DNA from: Chitinophagaceae bacterium
Lineage (GTDB): Bacteria; Bacteroidota; Bacteroidia; Chitinophagales; Chitinophagaceae
Assembly (NCBI GenBank): GCA_023251335.1
Contig: JAHEZA010000167.1
Span: forward strand, 1-6,158
Reading direction: 5' to 3'
Length of the DNA stretch: 6,158 nucleotides
Made by a program: the position numbers and the translations under genes. The notes beneath the pieces were generated by a model. The model was not told the DNA's origin. It saw only the letters and a program-made list of their open reading frames with translations, and did not search any database. Shown in pieces: positions 6,018 through 6,158 of this stretch (within the stretch, counting starts at the first letter, position 1; every line of letters starts with the position of its first letter).

Positions 6018-6130
6018 CTAAAGGCAATTCTTACACGCTGCCACTCACCTCACGTTCCCATCTGAAATGAAGATGGTTCCTCAACGCACTGATATCATAG
6101 TAAACACACAAATTCGTTAAATTCCTATTT

Positions 6131-6150
6131 AGTGTCTCTTAAGAGATGCT
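6131..6150. repeat. Palindrome / hairpin near the right edge
   Basis: TCTCTTAAGAGA (6135-6146) is a perfect 12-base palindrome. Allowing G-U pairs it extends to an 8-pair stem (6131-6138 with 6143-6150) closed by a UUAA loop. It lies about 115 bases after the last gene's stop. No T-run follows within the window, so it is not a standard terminator; it could be a protein-binding site or belong to a feature beyond the edge. Confidence 0.4.
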
Positions 6151-6158
6151 TACTTCTG

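Overview
The window looks like an ordinary chromosomal stretch from an AT-rich member of the Bacteroidota, probably close to Chitinophagales or Sphingobacteriales. The reasons are the style of the isoleucyl-tRNA synthetase, several close matches to the Bacteroidota sigma factor -7 element (TAnnTTTG), weak or absent Shine-Dalgarno sequences, and the company of a YtxH protein, a small holin-like membrane protein and a 56-residue lipoprotein. The placement rests on recognised protein style only; no database search was possible.

Layout. Bases 1-1284 (minus) hold the first 428 codons of ileS, which runs off the left edge. Divergent from it, with a 141-base gap carrying a -7-like element for each gene, is a complete aldo/keto reductase (1426-2415, plus). 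A minus-strand block follows. In its own direction of transcription it reads: small lipoprotein (4433-4263), CHASE3 sensor histidine kinase (4171-2753), cysteine-rich CWC-type zinc protein (2709-2506). The lipoprotein gene is only 56 codons and easily missed by length cut-offs. A gene-free stretch of about 400 bases (4434-4832) separates this block from a plus-strand operon of three small proteins that appear membrane-linked: YtxH-domain protein (4833-5153), holin-like two-helix membrane protein (5226-5570) and an unrecognised coiled-coil protein (5595-6017). The last 141 bases hold no gene, only small inverted repeats.

How the genes relate. IleRS and the reductase share only a divergent promoter region. 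The histidine kinase has no response regulator beside it, so it is an orphan within this window. The YtxH, holin-like and coiled-coil genes resemble envelope-stress clusters common in Bacteroidota; their exact function is unknown.

The most notable observation is in IleRS: the class I signature HxGH reads G-I-H-H, with first and third residues exchanged. This variant is known in a subset of type 2 IleRS and associated with very strong mupirocin resistance. I found no mobile element, CRISPR array, tRNA or rRNA, and no convincing new multi-gene system.
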